DNA from: an uncultured Collinsella sp.
Lineage (GTDB): Bacteria; Actinomycetota; Coriobacteriia; Coriobacteriales; Coriobacteriaceae
Length of the DNA: 6,668 bases
Assembly: GCA_900756725.1 (NCBI GenBank)
Contig: CAAELJ010000016.1
Location: 1-6,668, forward strand
Reading direction: 5' to 3'
Each line of letters opens with the position of its first letter. Position 1 is the stretch's first letter. This document shows, in pieces, positions 5,362 to 6,668 of this stretch. The notes beneath the pieces are model-generated. The model was not told the DNA's origin. It was given only the letters and a program-made list of their open reading frames with translations, and made no database searches. Both the position numbers and the translations under genes were made by a program.

Positions 5362-6657
5362 ATGCTCGCCTTTTTACAAACCAACACACCCATCGTGATC
5401 TTCAACCAGATTGTCGTCACGCTGCTCACGGTCTGCTTTCTATACCAGGTGGTCTTCTTTGCCATTGGCGCTCTTCGTGGCGAGGTCGCGCCTCCCAAGG
5501 CCAAAAAACTCCACCGCTATGCCTTCTTTATTGCTGCGCATAACGAGGAGGCCGTGATTGCCAACCTCGTTCGCTCCATCAAGGATCAGGACTATCCGTC
5601 CGAGCTCATCGAGGTCTTTGTCGTTGCCGACGCCTGCACCGACAACACCGCGCAGCTCGCGCGCGAGGCGGGCGCCATCGTTTATGAGCGCAACGACCTG
5701 GCCCGCAAGGGTAAGAGCTGGGTCATGGACTTTGGCTTCGACCGCATCCTTAACGAGTATCCCGACACGTTTGAGGGCTACTTTATCTTCGATGCCGACA
5801 ACGTTATCTCCCGTGATTACGTATCCAAGATGAACGATGCTTTTGACCAGGGCTTTCATGTGGTCACGAGCTATCGTAACTCCAAGAACTTCGGCAGCTC
5901 GTGGATCTCGGCGGCTAATGCTACGTGGTATCTGCGCGAGGCGCGCTTTCTCAACAACGCGCGCAACATCTGCAAGACGTCTTGCGCCGTCTCAGGTTCG
6001 GGCTACCTCATCTCCGCCAGTGTTATCGAGGGCATGCACGGTTGGCAGTTCCACACGCTGACTGAGGACATTCAGTTCACCACGTTCTGCGCCATCCACG
6101 GCATTCGCATTGGCTATGCACCGGCGGAGTTCTTTGACGAACAGCCCGTGACGTTTAAGGCGTCCTGGAAACAGCGTATGCGCTGGACTAAGGGCTTCTA
6201 CCAGGTATTCTTTACCTACGGTAAGCACTTGGTCAAATCGACCTTTCGCTACCATCGCTTTGCCGCCTATGACATGTTCATGACGATTGCGCCCGGCATG
6301 CTGCTATCGTTGATCTCGATGCTCGCCAATGCGACGTTCCTCATCGTGGGCGGTCTTTCGCATGGCTTTTTGGCTACCGAGGTTGAGATGCAGGCGTGCG
6401 CCGCTTCGCTCATTTTGACCTTCGCCATGATGTATCAGACGTTCTTTATCCTGGCACTGCTCACGACCATCTTTGAGTACAAGCATATTCACTGCGCGCA
6501 AAAGTGGCGTCTGGTGACTAACCTGTTTACCTTCCCGATCTTTATGTTCAGTTATATTCCCATTACGGTGGCTGCTCTGTTCTTGAAGGTTGACTGGGTG
6601 CCGACGCAGCATGCCGTGAGTGTTACCCTCGACGAGGTCATGCAAGGCGCCAAATAA
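5362..6657 (+). CDS. Membrane-bound family 2 glycosyltransferase (processive type)
   Basis: Transfers sugars from nucleotide-sugar donors, probably into an envelope or extracellular polysaccharide or glycolipid. The product is 431 aa. An N-terminal membrane segment (about 12-36) precedes a cytoplasmic GT-A domain with AAHNEE (58-63), VVADACTDNT (87-96, with D90 and D94), the DxD metal/donor motif DADN (144-147), the catalytic-base motif TEDIQ (234-238, D236), and QRMRW (271-275). The last is the Q(Q/R)xRW motif of cellulose-, chitin- and hyaluronan-synthase-like enzymes. Three further hydrophobic segments follow at about 309-331, 347-371 and 388-408. Such an arrangement suggests polymerisation coupled to membrane passage, but the sugar and product cannot be deduced. 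ATG at 5362 is chosen for its GGGAG site. No polysaccharide partners are visible in the window. It could instead add single sugars to a lipid. Confidence 0.9.
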   Translation: MLAFLQTNTPIVIFNQIVVTLLTVCFLYQVVFFAIGALRGEVAPPKAKKLHRYAFFIAAHNEEAVIANLVRSIKDQDYPSELIEVFVVADACTDNTAQLAREAGAIVYERNDLARKGKSWVMDFGFDRILNEYPDTFEGYFIFDADNVISRDYVSKMNDAFDQGFHVVTSYRNSKNFGSSWISAANATWYLREARFLNNARNICKTSCAVSGSGYLISASVIEGMHGWQFHTLTEDIQFTTFCAIHGIRIGYAPAEFFDEQPVTFKASWKQRMRWTKGFYQVFFTYGKHLVKSTFRYHRFAAYDMFMTIAPGMLLSLISMLANATFLIVGGLSHGFLATEVEMQACAASLILTFAMMYQTFFILALLTTIFEYKHIHCAQKWRLVTNLFTFPIFMFSYIPITVAALFLKVDWVPTQHAVSVTLDEVMQGAK

Positions 6658-6659
6658 CC

Positions 6660-6668
6660 ATGATCAAA
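6660..6668 (+). CDS. Possible start of a downstream gene (3 codons visible)
   Basis: ATG-ATC-AAA begins two bases after the glycosyltransferase stop, a spacing typical of an operon. A weak AAGG (6644-6647) lies 12 bases upstream. Too little is visible to name a product or to be sure it is a gene. Confidence 0.3.

Noticed and set aside
1..6668. CRISPR arrays, insertion sequences, tRNA or rRNA genes
   Set aside because: No regularly spaced repeats, transposase-like proteins, paired terminal repeats or tRNA-like cloverleaf sequences were seen on either strand.

Overview
The window looks like chromosomal housekeeping DNA from a high-GC Gram-positive gut actinobacterium of the class Coriobacteriia, most likely Collinsella or a close relative. 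This is inferred from the GC-rich third codon positions, Shine-Dalgarno sites of the AGGGG/AAGG type, a classical tRNA-sensing T-box leader ahead of ileS, and the overall look of the IleS and LspA proteins. No database search was possible, so the genus is an inference.

Layout: (1) positions 1-113, minus strand, carry the first 37 codons of a gene that resembles iron-containing alcohol/glycerol dehydrogenases. It reads out of the window. (2) Positions about 246-556 form a complete T-box riboswitch. It has Stem I with an AUC (isoleucine) specifier, Stem II, Stem III, an antiterminator with a UGGU tRNA-pairing bulge, and a competing intrinsic terminator. (3) Positions 600-3401 encode isoleucyl-tRNA synthetase (ileS), starting at GTG. 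(4) Positions 3402-3666 are non-coding. They hold a perfect 10-bp hairpin, a strong terminator hairpin with a GAAA loop, and possible promoters. (5) Positions 3667-4266 encode lipoprotein signal peptidase (lspA), overlapping by one base with (6) 4266-5279, an RluA/RluD-family pseudouridine synthase. (7) Positions 5280-5361 hold a short promoter-like region with two overlapping palindromes. (8) Positions 5362-6657 encode a membrane-anchored family 2 glycosyltransferase. (9) The last nine bases may start a further gene.

How the parts work together: uncharged tRNA-Ile should bind the leader through the AUC specifier and the UGGU bulge, stabilise the antiterminator, and let transcription reach ileS. 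lspA and the pseudouridine synthase form a tight translationally linked pair. ileS, lspA and an RluD-like gene are common neighbours in Gram-positive genomes, but here ileS is insulated from lspA by a terminator. The glycosyltransferase has its own spacer and probably its own promoter; it would act in envelope or extracellular polysaccharide synthesis.

The coding content is ordinary. The most interesting element is the T-box leader. Its bulge reads UGGUUAA rather than the consensus UGGNACC, and its antiterminator carries an extra apical hairpin. No new defence, mobile or biosynthetic system is visible.
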